This document shows, in pieces, positions 37,957 to 49,302 of a stretch of 64,000 bases of DNA (position 1 is the first letter of the stretch; the number at the start of each line of letters is the position of its first letter). The stretch lies in the NCBI GenBank assembly GCA_963556195.1, contig CAUVYP010001194.1:1-64000 (forward strand). The letters are read 5' to 3'. Below the pieces are notes generated by a model. That model saw only the letters and a list, made by a program, of their open reading frames with translations. It did no database searches and was not told the DNA's origin. The translations under genes and the position numbers were made by a program. Source of the stretch: Sepiola atlantica. Taxonomy: Eukaryota; Mollusca; Cephalopoda; Sepiida; Sepiolidae.

Positions 37957-40900
37957 TTAGCGCGTTTTAAAGTTGATATCGCTTTTGTTTATAACTTCCA
38001 CATTTATTCGAATTGTGCAACGAAACTTTGCAGACAGTCGCGGAGACACATGTTCTACTGATGTACCACGTTTCAGAAGTGCAGCTCTTGTACTGCCGGA
38101 GATATGTTGATACAAACTGAATACGCAAAAAATCAACAAAATTTAGCGCGTTTTAAAGTTGATATCGCTTTTGTTTATAACTTCCACATTTATTCGAATT
38201 GTGCAACGAAACTTTGCAGACAGTCTCAAATAGGCCTTTTCTACTGAAGTACCAAGTTTCAGACGTGCAGCTCTTGTACTGCCGGAGATATGTCGATACA
38301 AACTGAATACGCAAAACATCAACAAAATTTAGCGCGTTTTAAAGTTGATATCGCTTTTGTTTATAACTTCCACACTTATTCGAATTGTGCAACGAAACTT
38401 TGCAGACAGTCTCGAATAGGCCTTTTCTACTGAAGTACAAAGTTTCAGAAGTGCAGCTCTTGTACTGCCGGAGATATGTCGATACAAACTGAATACGCAA
38501 AACATCAACAAAATTTAGCGCGTTTTACTGTTAATATCGCTTTTGTTTATAACTTCCACATTTATTCGAATTGTGCAACGAAACTTTGCAGACAGTCTCG
38601 AATAGGCCTGCTCTACTGAAGCACAAAGTTTCAGAAGTGCAGCTCTTGTACTGCCGGAGATATGTCGATACAAACTGAATACGCAAATTATCAACAAAAT
38701 TTAGCGCGTTTTAATGTTGATATCGCTTTTGTTTATAACTTCCACATTTATTCGAATTGTGCAACGAAACTTTGCAGACAGTCTCAAATAGGCCTTTTCT
38801 ACTGAAGTACCAAGTTTCAGAAGTGCAGCTCTTGTACTGCCGGAGATATGTCGATACAAACTGAATACGCAAAACATCAACAAAATTTAGCGCGTTTTAA
38901 AGTTGATATCGCTTTTGTTTATAACTTCCACATTTATTCGAATTGTGCAACGAAACTTTGCAGACAGTCTCGAATAGGCCTCCTCTACTGGAGTACCAAG
39001 TTTCAGAAGTGCAGCTCTTGTACTGCCGGAGATATGTCGATACAAACTGAATACGCAAAACATCAACAAAATTTAGCGCGTTTTAAAGTTGATATCGCTT
39101 TTGTTTATAACTTTCACATTTATTCGAATTGTGCCACGAAACTTTGCAGACAGGCGCGGAGACACATTGTCTACTGAAGTACCAAGTTTCAGAAGTGCAG
39201 CTTTTGTACTGCCGGAGATATGTCGATACAAACTGAATACGCAAAACATCAACAAAATTTAGCGCGTTTTAAAGTTGATATCGCTTTTGTTTATAACTTC
39301 CACATTTATTCGAATTGTGCAACGAAACTTTGCAGACAGTCTCGAATAGGCCTTTTCTACTGAAGCACCAAGTTTCAGAAGTGCAGCTCTTGTACTGCTG
39401 GAGATATGTCGATACAAACTGAATACGCAAAACATCAACAAAATCCAGCGCGTTTTAAAGTTGATATCGCTTTTGTTTATAACTTCCCCATTTATTCGAA
39501 TTGTGCAACGAAACTTTGCAGACAGTCGCGGAGACACATTTTCTACTGAAGTACCAAGGTTCAGAAGTGCAGCTCTTGTACTGCCGGAGATATGTCGATA
39601 CAAACTGAATACGCAAAACATCAACAAAATTTAGCGCGTTTTAAAGTTGATATCGCTTTTGTTTATAACTTCAACATTTATTCGAATTGTGCAACGAAAC
39701 TTTGCAGACAGTCGCGGAGACACATTTTCTACTGAAGTACCAAGTTTCAGAAGTGCAGCTCTTGTACTGCCGGAGATATGTCGATACAAACTGAATACGC
39801 AAAACATCAACAAAATTTAGCGCGTTTTAAAGTTGATATCGCTTTTGTTTATAACTACCACATGTATTCGAATTGTGAAACGAAACTTTGCAGACAGTCG
39901 CGGAGACACATGTTCTACTGAAGTACTAAGTTTCAGAAGTGCAGCTCTTGTACTGCCGGAGATATGTCGATACAAACTGAATACGCAAAACATCAACAAA
40001 ATTTAGCGCGTTTTAAAGTTGATATCGCTTTTGTTTATAACTTCCACATTTATTCGAATTGTGCAACGAAACTTTGCAGACAGTCTCGAATAGGCCTTTT
40101 CTACTGAAGTACCAAGTTTCAGACGTGCAGCTCTTGTACTGCCGGAGATATGTCGATACAAACTGAATACGCAAAACATCAACAAAATTTAGCGCGTTTT
40201 AAAGTTGATATCGCTTTTTTTTATAACTTCCACATTTATTCGAATTGTGCAACGAAACTTTGCAGACAGTCGCGAAGACACATGTTCTACTGAAGTACCA
40301 AGTTTCAGAAGTGCAGCTCTTGTACTGCCGGAGATATGTCGATACAAACTGAATACGCAAAACATCAACAAGTTTTCGCGCGTTTTAAAGTTGATATCGC
40401 TTTTGTTTATAACTTCCACATTTATTCGAATTGTGCAACGAAACTTTGCAGACAGTCGCGGTGACACATTTTCTACTGAAGTACCAAGTTTCAGAAGTGC
40501 AGCTCTTGTACTGCCGGAGATATGTCGATACAAACTGAATACGCAAAACATCAACAAAATTTAGCGCGTTTTAAAGTTGATATTGCTTTTGTTTATAACT
40601 TCCACATTTATTCGAATTGTGCAACGAAACTTTGCAGAAAGTCGCGGAGACACATTTTCTAATGAAGTACCAAGTTTCAGAAGTGCAGCTCTTGTACTGC
40701 GTGAGATATGTCGATACAAACTGAATACGCAAAACATCAACAAAATTTAGCGCGTTTTAAAGTTGATATCGCTTTTGTTTATAACTTCCACATTTATTCG
40801 AATTGTGCAACGAAACTTTGCAGACAGTCTCGAATAGGCCTCCTCTACTGAAGTACCAAGTTTCAGAAGTGCAGCTCTTGTACTGCCGGAGATATGTCGA

Positions 40901-41118
40901 TACAAACTGAATACGCAAAACATCAACAAAATTTAGCGCGTTTTAAAGTTGATATCGCTTTTGTTTATAACTTCCACATTTATTCGAATTGTGCAACGAA
41001 ACTTTGCAGACAGTCTCGAATAGGCCTTTTCTACTGAAGTACCAAGTTTCAGACGTGCAGCTCTTGTACTGCCGGAGATATGTCGATACAAACTGAATAC
41101 GCAAAACATCAACAAAAT
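37957..41118. repeat. 17-mer HOR, copy 2 (3,162 bp)
   Basis: Reading both copies side by side I found four differences: CACACTTATT for CACATTTATT, GGCCTGCTC for GGCCTCCTC, CAAGTTTTCGC for CAAGATTTCGC, and CTAATGAAG for CTACTGAAG. That is roughly 99.9% identity by eye, well above the similarity of adjacent monomers. A recent unequal exchange of a whole 17-mer is the likely origin. Confidence 0.92.
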
Positions 41119-42234
41119 TTAGCGCGTTTTAAAGTTGATATCGCTTTTGTTTATAACTTCCACATTTATTCGAATTGTGTAACGAAACTTTGCAGACAGT
41201 CGCGAAGACACATTTTCTACTGACGTACCAAGTTTCAGAAGTGCAGCTCTTGTACTGCCGGAGATATGTCGATACAAACTGAATACGCAAAACATCAACA
41301 AGATTTCGCGCGTTTTAAAGTTGATATCGCTTTTGTTTATAACTTCCACATTTATTCGAATTGTGCAACGAAACTTTGCAGACAGTCGCGGAGACACATT
41401 TTCTACTGAAGTACCAAGTTTCAGAAGTGCAGCTCTTGTACTGCCGGAGATATGTCGATACAAACTGAATACGCAAAACATCAACAAAATTTAGCGCGTT
41501 TTAAAGTTGATATTGCTTTTGTTTATAACTTCCACATTTATTCGAATTGTGCAACGAAACTTTGCAGAAAGTCGCGGAGACACATTTTCTACTGAAGTAC
41601 CAAGTTTCAGAAGTGCAGCTCTTGTACTGCGTGAGATATGTCGATACAAACTGAATACGCAAAACATCAACAAAATTTAGCGCGTTTTAAAGTTGATATC
41701 GCTTTTGTTTATAACTTCCACATTTATTCGAATTGTGCAACGAAACTTTGCAGACAGTCTCGAATAGGCCTCCTCTACTGAAGTACCAAGTTTCAGAAGT
41801 GCAGCTCTTGTACTGCCGGAGATATGTCGATACAAACTGAATACGCAAAACATCAACAAAATTTAGCGCGTTTTAAAGTTGATATCGCTTTTGTTTATAA
41901 CTTCAACATTTATTCGAATTGTGCAACGAAACTTTGCAGACAGTCGCGGAGACACATGTTCTACTGAAGTACCAAGTTTCAGAAGTGCAGCTCTTGTACT
42001 GCCGGAGATATGTCGATACAAACTGAATACGCAAAACATCAACAAAATTTAGCGCGTTTTAAAGTTGATATCGCTTTTGTTTATAACTACCACATGTATT
42101 CGAATTGTGAAACGAAACTTTGCAGACAGTCGCGGAGACACATGTTCTACTGAAGTACTAAGTTTCAGACGTGCAGCTCTTGTACTGCCGGAGATATGTC
42201 GATACAAACTGAATACGCAAAACATCAACAAAAT
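41119..42234. repeat. Six-monomer link after the 17-mer
   Basis: GCGAAGACAC with GTGTAACG and CTGACGTACC; AAGATTTCGCGCG-joined type 1; GATATTGC; CCTCCTC; CTTCAACATTT; AACTACCACATG. It is a shortened version of the 17-mer interior with the cassette removed. Confidence 0.65.
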
Positions 42235-44094
42235 TTAGCGCGTTTTAAAGTTGATATCGCTTTTGTTTATAACTTCCACATTTATTCGAATTGTGCAACG
42301 AAACTTTGCAGACAGTCTCGAATAGGCCTTTTCTACTGAAGTACCAAGTTTCAGACGTGCAGCTCTTGTACTGCCGGAGATATGTCGATACAAACTGAAT
42401 ACGCAAAACATCAACAAAATTTAGCGCGTTTTAAAGTTGATATCGCTTTTGTTTATAACTTCCACATTTATTCGAATTGTGCAACGAAACTTTGCAGACA
42501 GTCGCGAAGACAAATTTTCTACTGAAGTACCAAGTTTCAGAAGTGCAGCTCTTGTACTGCCGGAGATATGTCGATACAAACTGAATACGCAAAACATCAA
42601 CAAGATTTCGCGCGTTTTAAAGTTGATATCGCTTTTGTTTATAACTTCCACATTTATTCGAATTGTGCAACGAAACTTTGCAGACAGTCGCGGTGACACA
42701 TTTTCTACTGAAGTACCAAGTTTCAGAAGTGCAGCTCTTGTACTGCCGGAGATATGTCGATACAAACTGAATACGCAAAACATCAACAAAATTTAGCGCG
42801 TTTTAAAGTTGATATTGCTTTTGTTTATAACTTCCACATTTATTCGAATTGTGCAACGAAACTTTGCAGAAAGTCGCGGAGACACATTTTCTACTGAAGT
42901 ACCAAGTTTCAGAAGTGCAGCTCTTGTACTGCGTGAGATATGTCGATACAAACTGAATACGCAAAACATCAACAAAATTTAGCGCGTTTTAAAGTTGATA
43001 TCGCTTTTGTTTATAACTTCCACATTTATTCGAATTGTGCAACGAAACTTTGCAGACAGTCTCGAATAGGCCTCCTCTACTGAAGTACCAAGTTTCAGAA
43101 GTGCAGCTCTTGTACTGCCGGAGATATGTCGATACAAACTGAATACGCAAAACATCAACAAAATTTAGCGCGTTTTAAAGTTGATATCGCTTTTGTTTAT
43201 AACTTCCACATTTATTCCAATTGTGCAACGAAACTTTGCAGACAGTCTCGAATAGGCCTTTTCTACTGAAGTACCAAGTTTCAGACGTGCAGCTCTTGTA
43301 CTGCCGGAGATATGTCGATACAAACTCAATACGCAAAACATCAACAAAATTTAGCGCGTTTTAAAGTTGATATCGCTTTTGTTTATAACTTCCACATTTA
43401 TTCGAATTGTGCAACGAAACTTTGCAGACAGTCGCGAAGACACATTTTCTACTGAAGTACCAAGTTTCAGAAGTGCAGCTCTTGTACTGCCGGAGATATG
43501 TCGATACAAACTGAATACGCAAAACATCAACAAGATTTCGCGCGTTTTAAAGTTGATATCGCTTTTGTTTATAACTTCCACATTTATTCGAATTGTGCAA
43601 CGAAACTTTGCAGACAGTCGCGGAGACACATTTTCTACTGAAGTACCAAGTTTCAGAAGTGCAGCTCTTGTACTGCCGGAGATATGTCGATACAAACTGA
43701 ATACGCAAAACATCAACAAAATTTAGCGCGTTTTAAAGTTGATATTGCTTTTGTTTATAACTTCCACATTTATTCGAATTGTGCAACGAAACTTTGCAGA
43801 AAGTCGCGGAGACACATTTTCTACTGAAGTACCAAGTTTCAGAAGTGCAGCTCTTGTACTGCCGGAGATATGTCGATACAAACTGAATACGCAAAACATC
43901 AACAAAATTTAGCGCGTTTTAAAGTTGATATCGCTTTTGTTTATAACTTCCACATTTATTCGAATTGTGCAACGAAACTTTGCAGACAGTCTCGAATAGG
44001 CCTCCTCTACTGAAGTACCAAGTTTCAGAAGTGCAGCTCTTGTACTGCCGGAGATATGTCGATACAAACTGAATACGCAAAACATCAACAAAAT
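42235..44094. repeat. 5-mer HOR, two copies of 930 bp
   Basis: Copies are 42,235-43,164 and 43,165-44,094. Unit: type 2 with CAGACGTGC; GCGAAGACA; type 1 joined through CAAGATTTCGCGCG; GATATTGC with GCAGAAAGTC; CCTCCTCTACTG. The same five-step order is also present at 40,933-41,862 and in the 17-mers. Confidence 0.8.
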
Positions 44095-44856
44095 TTAGCG
44101 CGTTTTAAAGTTGATATCGCTTTTGTTTATAACTTCCACATTTATTCGAATTGTGCAACGAAACTTTGCAGACAGTCTCGAATAAGCCTCTACCACTGAG
44201 GTACCAAGTTTCAGAAGTGCAGCTCTTGTACTGCCGGAGATATGTCGATACAAACTGAATACGCAAAACATCAACAAAATTTAGCGCGTTTTAAAGTTGA
44301 TATCGCTTTTGTTTATAACTTCCACATTTATTCGAATTGTGCAACGAAACTTTGCAGACAGTCGCGAAGACACATTTTCTACTGAAGTACCAAGTTTCAG
44401 AAGTGCAGCTCTTGTACTGCCGGAGATATGTCGATACAAACTGAATACGCAAAACATCAACAAAATTTCGCGCGTTTTAAAGTTGATATCGCTTTTGTTT
44501 ATAACTTCCAAATTTATTCGAATTGTGCAACGAAACTTTGCAGACAGTCGCGGAGACACATTTTCTACTGAAGTACCAAGTTTCAGAAGTGCAGCTCTTG
44601 TACTGCCGGAGATATGTCGATACAAACTGAATACGCAAAACATCAACAAAATTTAGCGCGTTTTAAAGTTGATATCGCTTTTGTTTATAACTTCCACATT
44701 TATTCGAATTGTGCAACGAAACTTTGCAGACAGTCGCGGAGACACATGTTCTACTGAGGTACCAAGTTTCAGAAGTGCAGCTCTTGTACTGCCGGAGATA
44801 TGTCGATACAAACTGAATACGCAAAACATCAACAAAATTTAGCGCGTTTTAAAGTT

Positions 44857-45042
44857 GATATCGCTTTTGTTTATAACTTCCACATTTATTCGAATTGTGC
44901 AACGAAACTTTGCAGACAGTCGCGGAGACACATGTTCTACTGAAGTACCAAGTTTCAGAAGTGCAGCTCTTGTACTGCCGGAGATATGTCGATACAAACT
45001 GAATACGCAAAACATCAACAAAATTTAGCGCGTTTTAAAGTT
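44857..45042. repeat. Reference monomer (consensus-like, type-1 box)
   Basis: Chosen as a clean example; position 1 is the G of GATATC. AT-rich runs fall at positions 9-20, 28-40, 153-156, 164-170 and 177-183. The GC-richer middle (about 55-150) holds the variable box (65-79), two short dyads (84-102 and 107-122) and GCCGGAG. By hand count there are about ten CpG sites. The monomer is 186 bp, equal to 62 codons, so reading frames keep phase from copy to copy. Confidence 0.9.
44921..44935. other. Variable box, type 1 (representative)
   Basis: CGCGGAGACACATGT at positions 65-79 of the reference monomer. Common sub-states end ATTTT instead of ATGTT or carry GCGAAGAC. The flanking CAGACAGT and CTACTGAAGTACC are shared with type-2 monomers. 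Variation is concentrated here, which makes it the best single marker of monomer identity. Confidence 0.8.
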
Positions 45043-45292
45043 GATATCGCTTTTGTTTATAACTTCCACATTTATTCGAATTGTGCAACGAAACTTTGCA
45101 GACAGTCTCGAATAGGCCTTTTCTACTGAAGTACCAAGTTTCAGACGTGCAGCTCTTGTACTGCCGGAGATATGTCGATACAAACTGAATACGCAAAACA
45201 TCAACAAAATTTAGCGCGTTTTAAAGTTGATATCGCTTTTGTTTATAACTTCCACATTTATTCGAATTGTGCAACGAAACTTTGCAGACAGT

Positions 45293-45307
45293 CTCGAATA
45301 GGCCTTT
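45293..45307. other. Variable box, type 2 (representative)
   Basis: CTCGAATAGGCCTTT, differing from type 1 at 6-7 of 15 bases while the rest of the monomer is nearly the same. Sub-states are CTCAAATAGGCC, TCGAATAGGCCTCC, TCGAATAAGCCTCTACC, TCGAAAAGGCC and CTAAAATAGGCC. It contains the palindrome AGGCCT, which is absent from type 1. Confidence 0.8.
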
Positions 45308-45396
45308 TCTACTGAAGTACCAAGGTTCAGAAGTGCAGCTCTTGTACTGCCGGAGATATGTCGATACAAACTGAATACGCAAAACATCAACAAAAT

Positions 45397-46884
45397 TTAG
45401 CGCGTTTTAAAGTTGATATTGCTTTTGTTTATAACTTCCACATTTATTCGAATTGTGCAACGAAACTTTGCAGAAAGTCGCGGAGACACATTTTCTACTG
45501 AAGTACCAAGTTTCAGAAGTGCAGCTCTTGTACTGCGTGAGATATGTCGATACAAACTGAATACGCAAAACATCAACAAAATTTAGCGCGTTTTAAAGTT
45601 GATATCGCTTTTGTTTATAACTTCCACATTTATTCGAATTGTGCAACGAAACTTTGCAGACAGTCTCGAATAGGCCTCCTCTACTGAAGTACCAAGTTTC
45701 AGAAGTGCAGCTCTTGTACTGCCGGAGATATGTCGATACAAACTGAATACGCAAAACATCAACAAAATTTAGCGCGTTTTAAAGTTGATATCGCTTTTGT
45801 TTATAACTTCCACATTTATTCGAATTGTGCAACGAAACTTTGCAGACAGTCTCGAATAAGCCTCTACCACTGAGGTACCAAGTTTCAGAAGTGCAGCTCT
45901 TGTACTGCCGGAGATATGTCGATACAAACTGAATACGCAAAACATCAACAAAATTTAGCGCGTTTTAAAGTTGATATCGCTTTTGTTTATAACTTCCACA
46001 TTTATTCGAATTGTGCAACGAAACTTTGCAGACAGTCGCGAAGACACATTTTCTACTGAAGTACCAAGTTTCAGAAGTGCAGCTCTTGTACTGCCGGAGA
46101 TATGTCGATACAAACTGAATACGCAAAACATCAACAAAATTTCGCGCGTTTTAAAGTTGATATCGCTTTTGTTTATAACTTCCAAATTTATTCGAATTGT
46201 GCAACGAAACTTTGCAGACAGTCGCGGAGACACATTTTCTACTGAAGTACCAAGTTTCAGAAGTGCAGCTCTTGTACTGCCGGAGATATGTCGATACAAA
46301 CTGAATACGCAAAACATCAACAAAATTTAGCGCGTTTTAAAGTTGATATCGCTTTTGTTTATAACTTCCACATTTATTCGAATTGTGCAACGAAACTTTG
46401 CAGACAGTCGCGGAGACACATGTTCTACTGAGGTACCAAGTTTCAGAAGTGCAGCTCTTGTACTGCCGGAGATATGTCGATACAAACTGAATACGCAAAA
46501 CATCAACAAAATTTAGCGCGTTTTAAAGTTGATATCGCTTTTGTTTATAACTTCCACATTTATTCGAATTGTGCAACGAAACTTTGCAGACAGTCTCGAA
46601 TAGGCCTTTTCTACTGAAGTACCAAGTTTCAGACGTGCAGCTCTTGTACTGCCAAAGATATGTCGATACAAACTGAATACGCAAAACATCAACAAAATTT
46701 AGCGCGTTTTAAAGTTGATATCGCTTTTGTTTATAACTTCCACATTTATTCGAATTGTGCAACGAAACTTTGCAGACAGTCTCGAATAGGCCTTTTCTAC
46801 TGAAGTACCAAGGTTCAGAAGTGCAGCTCTTGTACTGCCGGAGATATGTCGATACAAACTGAATACGCAAAACATCAACAAAAT
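45397..46884. repeat. 9-mer HOR, copy 2 (8 monomers)
   Basis: Repeats 43,723-45,396 with one of the two adjacent near-identical type-1 monomers missing, an in-register single-monomer deletion. It carries the private mark CTGCCAAAGATATG at about 46,651. Confidence 0.8.
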
Positions 46885-49302
46885 TTAGCGCGTTTTACTG
46901 TTAATATCGCTTTTGTTTATAACTTCCACATTTATTCGAATTGTGCAACGAAACTTTGACGACAGTCTAAAATAGGCCTTTTCTACTGAAGTACCAAGTT
47001 TCAGAAGTGCAGCTCTTGTACTGCCGGAGATCTGTCGATACAAACTGAATACGCAAAACATCAACAAAATTTAGCGCGTGTTAAAGTTGATATCGCTTTT
47101 GTTTATAACTTCCACATTTATTCGAATTGTGCCACGAAACTTTGCAGACAGTCGCGGAGACACATGTTCTACTGAGGTACCAAGTTTCAGAAGTGCAGCT
47201 CTTGTACTGCCGGAGATATGTCGATACAAACTTAATACGCAAATTATCAACAAAATTTAGCGCGTTTTAATGTTGATATCGCTTTTGTTTATAACTTCCA
47301 CATTTATTCGAATTGTGCAACGAAACTTTGCAGACAGTCTCGAATAGGCCTTTTCTACTGAAGTACCAAGTTTCAGAAGTGCAGCTCTTGTACTGCCGGA
47401 GATATGTCGATACAAACTGAATACGCAAAACATCAACAAAATTTAGCGCGTTTTAAAGTTGATATCGCTTTTGTTTATAACTTCCACATTTATTCGAATT
47501 GTGCAACGAGACTTTGCAGACAGTCTCGAATATGCCTCCTCTACTGGAGTACCAAGTTTCAGAAGTGCAGCTCTTGTACTGCCGGAGATATGTCGATACA
47601 AACTGAATACGCAAAACATCAACAAAATTTAGCGCGTTTTAAAGTTTATATCGCTTTTGTTTATAACTTTCACATTTATTCGAATTGTGCCACGAAACTT
47701 TGCAGACAGGCGCGGAGACACATTTTCTACTGAAGTACCAAGTTTCAGAAGTGCAGCTCTTGTACTGCCGGAGATATGTCGATACAAACTGAATACGCAA
47801 AACATCAACAAAATTTAGCGCGTTTTAAAGTTGATATCGCTTTTGTTTATAACTTCCACATTTATTCGAATTGTGCAACGAAACTTTGCAGACAGTCGCG
47901 GAGACACATGTTCTACTGAAGTACCAAGTTTCAGAAGTGCAGCTCTTGTACTGCCGGAGATATGTCGATACAAACTGAATACGCAAAACATCAACAAAAT
48001 TTAGCGCGTTTTAAAGTTGATATCGCTTTTGTTTATAACTTCCACATTTATTCGAATTGTGCAACGAAACTTTGCAGACAGTCTCGAATAGGCCTTTTCT
48101 ACTGAAGTACCAAGTTTCAGACGTGCAGCTCTTGTACTGCCGGAGATATGTCGATACAAACTGAATACGCAAAACATCAACAAAATTTAGCGCGTTTTAA
48201 AGTTGATATCGCTTTTGTTTATAACTTCCACATTTATTCGAATTGTGCAACGAAACTTTGCAGACAGTCGCGAAGACACATTTTCTACTGAAGTACCAAG
48301 TTTCAGAAGTGCAGCTCTTGTACTGCCGGAGATATGTCGATACAAACTGAATACGCAAAACATCAACAAGATTTCGCGTGTTTTAAAGTTGATATCGCTT
48401 TTGTTTATAACTTCCACATTTATTCGAATTGTGCAACGAAACTTTGCAGACAGTCGCGGAGACACATTTTCTACTGAAGTACCAAGTTTCAGAAGTGCAG
48501 CTCTTGTACTGCCGGAGATATGTCGATACAAACTGAATACGCAAAACATCAACAAAATTTAGCGCGTTTTAAAGTTGATATTGCTTTTGTTTATAACTTC
48601 CACATTTATTCGAATTGTGCAACGAAACTTTGCAGAAAGTCGCGGAGACACATTTTCTACTGAAGTACCAAGTTTCAGAAGTGCAGCTCTTGTACTGCGT
48701 GAGATATGTCGATACAAACTGAATACGCAAAACATCAACAAAATTTAGCGCGTTTTAAAGTTGATATCGCTTTTGTTTATAACTTCCACATTTATTCGAA
48801 TTGTGCAACGAAACTTTGCAGACAGTCTCGAATAGGCCTCCTCTACTGAAGTACCAAGTTTCAGAAGTGCAGCTCTTGTACTGCCGGAGATATGTCGATA
48901 CAAACTGAATACGCAAAACATCAACAAAATTTAGCGCGTTTTAAAGTTGATATCGCTTTTGTTTATAACTTCCACATTTATTCGAATTGTGCAACGAAAC
49001 TTTGCAGACAGTCTCGAATAAGCCTCTACCACTGAAGTACCAAGTTTCAGAAGTGCAGCTCTTGTACTGCCGGAGATATGTCGATACAAACTGAATACGC
49101 AAAACATCAACAAAATTTAGCGCGTTTTAAAGTTGATATCGCTTTTGTTTATAACTTCCACATTTATTCGAATTGTGCAACGAAACTTTGCAGACAGTCG
49201 CGAAGACACATTTTCTACTGAAGTACCAAGGTTCAGAAGTGCAGCTCTTGTACTGCCGGAGATATGTCGATACAAACTGAATACGCAAAACATCAACAAA
49301 AT
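46885..49302. repeat. 13-mer HOR, copy 1 (2,418 bp)
   Basis: Starts with ACTGTTAATATC plus TTTGACGACAGTCTAAAATAGG plus GGAGATCTG. Then come GCGCGTGTTAAAG with CTTAATACGCAAATTATC, AATGTTGATATC type 2, and TCGAATATGCCTCC. The rest is the GCGAAGAC / AAGATTTCGCGTG / GATATTGC / CCTCCTC / AAGCCTCTACC series. Its first four monomers recur exactly 2,418 bp later. Confidence 0.75.

Larger units (their letters stand above)
43723..45396. repeat. 9-mer HOR, copy 1 (1,674 bp)
   Basis: Order: GATATTGC with GCAGAAAGTC; CCTCCTC; AAGCCTCTACCACTGAGG; GCGAAGACAC; CTTCCAAATTT type 1 joined through AATTTCGCGCG; type 1 with GAGGTACC; type 1; type 2 with CAGACGTGC; type 2 with AAGGTTCAG. Confidence 0.8.
22690..46884. 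repeat. Array domain II: cassette-bearing HORs
   Basis: New families appear here. They are monomers with AAATTATCAACAAAAT at the 3' end; monomers with CCTCCTCTACTGGAG; monomers with GACAGGCGCGGAGACAC; monomers with GATATTGC plus GCAGAAAGTC plus CTGCGTGAGA; and monomers with TCGAATAAGCCTCTACCACTG. K monomers are completely absent. The domain includes several repeated blocks of 5 to 24 monomers, among them the 17-mer duplication at 34,795-41,118. The right boundary is softer than the left, because some families continue to about 50 kb. Confidence 0.75.

Noticed and set aside
44870..44877. TTTATAAC as a TATA-box promoter in each monomer
   Set aside because: A short AT motif in AT-rich DNA. No initiator or downstream gene. 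Satellite transcription is possible but not shown by this motif.
44888..44900. TTCGAAT as a Pol III B box (tRNA-derived or SINE origin)
   Set aside because: It matches the core of GGTTCGANTCC, but the flanking GG and CC are missing and there is no convincing A box upstream (TAGCGCGTTTT fails the required A). No tRNA cloverleaf can be drawn.
45299..45304. AGGCCT, GGTACC and CTTAAG palindromes as functional sites
   Set aside because: They arise from single-base variants in particular monomer families and serve only as family markers. No evidence of function.
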